Of a stretch of 64,000 nucleotides of DNA, positions 62,697 through 64,000 are shown piece after piece. This DNA is from Bradyrhizobium sp. WSM3983 (GTDB taxonomy: Bacteria > Pseudomonadota > Alphaproteobacteria > Rhizobiales > Xanthobacteraceae). The translations under genes and the position numbers were made by a program. The notes under the pieces are model-generated. The model saw only the letters and a list, made by a program, of their open reading frames with translations, had not been told where the DNA came from and did no database searches. The first letter of the stretch is position 1. Every line of letters begins with the position of its first letter. The stretch is taken from NCBI RefSeq assembly GCF_000473045.1, contig NZ_AXAY01000016.1, positions 124,180-188,179 of the forward strand. Direction: 5' to 3'.

Positions 62697-62967
62697 GACT
62701 TACTCTGGTGATGCCCGCTGGAGTTGCTCCATGCGTAGCGGTAGAGTTTGTCAGTGACGTTAGAAAGAAGGCTAAAGATGTAGGTATCCGCGGCTTTTCG
62801 CGGAACGAACTGCAAGTATTTTCAGCACATTGCGCGACACTGCTTGTTCCTCACTGGAACTCGCCGCGATTGCCTAATTACGATTCACTATCGGCCCGTC
62901 GTTCTACGGAATGTTCCATGACAGCGACGTGAATCGTTTGCGCAAACGAAAAATGATTCGTCGCGCG
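62697..62967. other. Region upstream of the repeat glycosidase gene
   Basis: About 270 bases, clearly AT-richer than the flanking genes, and thus the likely promoter region of the glycosidase gene. No ORF is supported. It contains the perfect palindrome listed separately at 62934-62949. Confidence 0.5.
62934..62949. promoter_or_regulatory. 16-bp perfect palindrome TCGTTTGCGCAAACGA
   Basis: A perfect palindrome of 16 bases, 238 bases upstream of the glycosidase start and 18 bases after the end of the GT2 gene. Having no loop, it resembles a regulator site (LacI-type palindromes have a central CG with GTTTGCGCAAAC-like arms) more than a terminator. Confidence 0.45.
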
Positions 62968-64000
62968 CTAATGCGCGGACGCTGTGCTCGACGGTGATGC
63001 GCCGGGCAATGGATACTCGGTTCGCCAACCGAGTCGCTGCGCGTCGCCGTCGGCGATGGCTTCGAGCAGCGGACGAAGCGCCTTTCTGGCGCCATTGAGA
63101 CTGCGATAAGCCAGGATGGCCTCGATCGCGAGCAGGCCGACGTAGCTCATTCGGTTGATGCGATAGACAATCGGGGAGGTTTTGTACCGCTTCTCAATCA
63201 AGATCCGGTTCCGGCAGGCATAATAGAGACGCCACGCCGGTGCGTCGGGGCTGACGAGCGCGCTGCGCGCGCTGGTGCTCGGCTTCGTGTCCCAGGATTC
63301 TTCTGCGTCGTTGATGCAGCCGACATCCGTCAGATAGATGGCAACGCCGGCGTCCATCAGGCGCAGCGAGTAGTCGTGGTCGTCACTATAGAGGACGAAC
63401 TCCTTGTTCGGAGGCGAAACCTTCCGGACGGCGCCAATCGGCAGCAGGAGCCCGCCATAGGGCGCGGTCTCGATCCGGCGGAGATGAAACTCGCCGTAAT
63501 TCTCCGGATCTCGCCGCGCGGATCGCGCAAACCGTCGCCATAGTTTCGACGGAAGCGAGGCGAGATGAAAGTTCAGGAACGAGTTGGCGCGGATGGCCAC
63601 GGCGTTTTGATTGGCGAGCAGCGTCGGATAGATGCCCCGATGCCTGCGCAATGCGCACAGCCCGATATCGTCTGTCGCGCCGAGCGCTGTATGCAGCGCG
63701 AGCAAGCGGTCCAGGAAGCCGTCCTCGCCGACATTATCGTCGTCCAGAATGAGGACGAACCCCAAATCGTCGTCCTCGAGCCGCTGAGCAGCGGTGATGC
63801 CGGCGTGAAAGCCGCCGGCCGATCCCAGATTTGAAGCGAGCCTGATGACATCGACGGGAGGTGTGGTTGCGAAATCGTCAACCGTCACCGGGCGGCTGCA
63901 TCCATTGTCGACCACGATCACACGTTTGACGGCGGGGCTGGCCTGAACGGCGGCAACGGTCCGCCGCACCAGCTGCTCGCGTCGCCCGTAAGTCACGATG
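62968..64000 (-). CDS. Glycosyltransferase family 2, galactofuranosyltransferase (GlfT2)-like, 5' end missing
   Basis: At least 344 codons; the start lies beyond the right edge (the frame is open through base 64000, and the visible IVTYGRREQL corresponds to the first strand of the GT-A fold). RVIVVDNGCS, ASNLGSAGGFHAGI and the metal-binding LILDDDNV (DxD type) follow. Later blocks are YSDDHDYSLRLMDAGV and an AWRLYYACRNRILIEKRY segment, typical of the GlfT2-like branch. It adds a sugar, perhaps galactofuranose or rhamnose, to the polysaccharide. Confidence 0.85.
   Translation of the reverse strand, partial: IVTYGRREQLVRRTVAAVQASPAVKRVIVVDNGCSRPVTVDDFATTPPVDVIRLASNLGSAGGFHAGITAAQRLEDDDLGFVLILDDDNVGEDGFLDRLLALHTALGATDDIGLCALRRHRGIYPTLLANQNAVAIRANSFLNFHLASLPSKLWRRFARSARRDPENYGEFHLRRIETAPYGGLLLPIGAVRKVSPPNKEFVLYSDDHDYSLRLMDAGVAIYLTDVGCINDAEESWDTKPSTSARSALVSPDAPAWRLYYACRNRILIEKRYKTSPIVYRINRMSYVGLLAIEAILAYRSLNGARKALRPLLEAIADGDAQRLGWRTEYPLPGASPSSTASAH

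Noticed and set aside
1..64000. Insertion sequences, prophage, integrase or attachment sites
   Set aside because: No transposase, integrase or phage gene was seen and no terminal inverted repeats were found around the accessory parts. The gene remnants suggest recombination, but no mobile element is visible.

Overview
The window reads as chromosomal DNA of a Bradyrhizobium-like alphaproteobacterium (Rhizobiales). This rests on the high GC content, the dense operons with ATGA/TAATG overlaps, and the gene repertoire: tricarballylate/citrate oxidation, protocatechuate and 4-hydroxybenzoate catabolism, a STAS-cheY-cheA type chemotaxis operon, and a rhizobial exopolysaccharide locus. The genus is an inference from gene content, not from an alignment. 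I saw no rRNA, tRNA, CRISPR array, insertion sequence or prophage.

1-5 kb: the tail of a YbaK-type deacylase, then a GntR regulator divergent from tcuAB with a palindromic operator between them, then a DUF5993/DsbB pair. 4-11 kb: a lipase-like hydrolase and a giant Aas-like MFS/acyltransferase/acyl-ligase fusion, a TetR regulator facing a small unknown gene across two identical palindromes, and a membrane diguanylate cyclase. 11-18.7 kb: pncB, then aromatic catabolism (LysR-pcaHG and AraC-pobA; PobA makes protocatechuate, which PcaHG cleaves), interrupted by a NYN-domain gene and an SPW-repeat membrane protein.

18.7-34.3 kb is a signalling block: a FecR-like protein with a CHASE2 adenylate cyclase, an HD-GYP response regulator, then STAS-cheY-cheA-cheW-mcp-cheW-mcp-cheR-cheB plus a soluble protein carrying two degenerate receptor-tip motifs. 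The two mcp genes share a 687-bp near-identical, indel-free block and differ by a 39-codon HAMP-like segment. 34.3-38.9 kb is accessory: small unknown genes, a GrlR-like protein, VanZ, small membrane proteins, and remnants of a CHRD gene and an EAL-domain gene.

38.9-64 kb is a surface-polysaccharide locus: rmlBA and rmlCD for dTDP-rhamnose, a polyisoprenyl-phosphate sugar transferase that starts repeat units, a Wzc/ExoP-like tyrosine autokinase with a secreted partner, a polymerase-like membrane protein, five acyltransferase-3 genes, and a 1536-residue secreted-type protein with a clan GH-A glycosidase head and five 160/161-residue repeats. A galactofuranosyltransferase-like GT2 runs off the right edge. 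A broken O-antigen-ligase fragment and a frameshifted gene beside the wzc gene suggest that this locus has been rearranged.
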